A stretch of DNA of 15,162 nucleotides from NCBI GenBank assembly GCA_050123375.1, contig JASFHF010000042.1, positions 1 to 15,162 on the forward strand. Reading direction: 5' to 3'. How positions within the stretch are numbered: position 1 is the first letter of the stretch; every line of letters begins with the position of its first letter. The position numbers and the translations under genes were made by a program. Source of the DNA: JASFHF01 sp050123375 (GTDB taxonomy: Bacteria > Pseudomonadota > Gammaproteobacteria > UBA12402). The notes under the pieces were generated by a model that did no database searches, was not told the origin of the DNA, and saw only the letters and a program-made list of their open reading frames with translations. Of this stretch, positions 14,952 to 15,162 are shown piece by piece.

Positions 14952-15132
14952 ATTATATTTCCTATATTAGTTTTCACTATTTATATAATTAAGTATATAC
15001 TCAAATAAACAAAAAGCACAAAATTTTCGTTTTTATGTAACGGCAATTTTAAAATGTCCCGATTGAGCAATTTAGAAATGTCCCCTTTTTTGTTTAAATT
15101 GACTTCTTTAAAAATAATAAAGGAGTCCAAAA
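14952..15132. other. AT-rich intergenic region leading into an insertion sequence
   Basis: This stretch carries a 10-bp palindrome AGTATATACT near 14992-15001, possible leader DNA for the small minus-strand frame, and then the putative IS end. I see no RNA gene or clear terminator in it. Confidence 0.5.
15052..15084 (+). repeat. Direct repeats AAATGTCCC, probable IS end
   Basis: AAATGTCCC occurs at 15052-15060 and again at 15076-15084, 24 bp apart. Repeated TGTCCC-type motifs close to the terminus are typical of some insertion-sequence families whose transposase binds several sites. The position just upstream of the transposase start supports this, but the outer boundary and any target duplication are not visible. 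Confidence 0.5.
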
Positions 15133-15162
15133 ATGGGGAATTTGCTAACCATGAGTCAAAAA
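15133..15162 (+). CDS. Start of a putative IS transposase (ISNCY/integrase-core-like), cut by window end
   Basis: Ten codons are visible: MGNLLTMSQK. An AGGAG Shine-Dalgarno sequence (15121-15125) lies seven bases before the ATG. The LLTMSQK opening resembles the N-terminus of transposases of an ISNCY-type group that starts with an LTMSQ-E-like helix before a helix-turn-helix domain. With the TGTCCC repeats upstream, an insertion sequence is the best reading. Ten residues are too few for a firm family call, and whether the gene is intact cannot be seen. Confidence 0.5.
   Translation, partial: MGNLLTMSQK

Noticed and set aside
14992..15001. AGTATATACT palindrome as an operator
   Set aside because: It is short, purely AT-rich apart from one G-C pair per arm, and in a low-complexity stretch; there is no supporting promoter architecture.

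Overview
The window looks like a piece of the chromosome of an AT-rich gammaproteobacterium. AccA, TilS, HolC, ValS, LptF and LptG all read as gammaproteobacterial orthologues. The tight accA-tilS pair, the low GC and the LPS genes would suit a Legionellales/Coxiella-like host-associated lineage. That placement is inference; no rRNA or other marker gene is present.

Layout. At the left edge is the 3' end of an unidentified + strand gene (3-74). Next is a minus-strand pair: a GT9 heptosyltransferase-like enzyme (1301-2344) followed by an O-antigen ligase/polymerase (133-1311). A 163-bp divergent control region separates it from a + strand block. That block is a two-gene MNT/HEPN toxin-antitoxin module (2508-3195), then accA (3208-4167) and tilS (4164-5507), which overlap by four bases. 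A minus-strand run of five genes then reads leftwards from 11078: lptF, lptG, an MFS transporter, an Sfp-type phosphopantetheinyl transferase and a GT87-type membrane glycosyltransferase. The last of these runs 79 bp into the 3' end of tilS on the opposite strand.

lptF is directly divergent from holC (11134-11562), across only 55 bp. In many relatives pepA sits between them; here it is absent. Between holC and valS (11968-14721) is about 400 bp of repeat DNA. It holds two near-identical 151-bp tandem copies, each carrying long inverted repeats of a roughly 30-bp module, plus a third palindrome that ends 13 nt before the valS start codon. After valS come a possible 74-codon minus-strand gene, an AT-rich stretch with two TGTCCC-containing direct repeats, and the first ten codons of what looks like an insertion-sequence transposase, cut by the window end.

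How the genes fit together. LptF/LptG form the inner-membrane part of the LPS export machine. The GT9 enzyme, the O-antigen ligase-like protein and probably the GT87 protein build or modify surface glycans. AccA feeds fatty-acid synthesis and hence lipid A and phospholipid. TilS, HolC and ValS are housekeeping. The accessory signals are the MNT/HEPN module, the orphan Sfp-type PPTase, the holC-valS repeat array, a heptamer repeat inside valS and the IS at the right edge. I found no CRISPR array, tRNA, rRNA or convincing intrinsic terminator.
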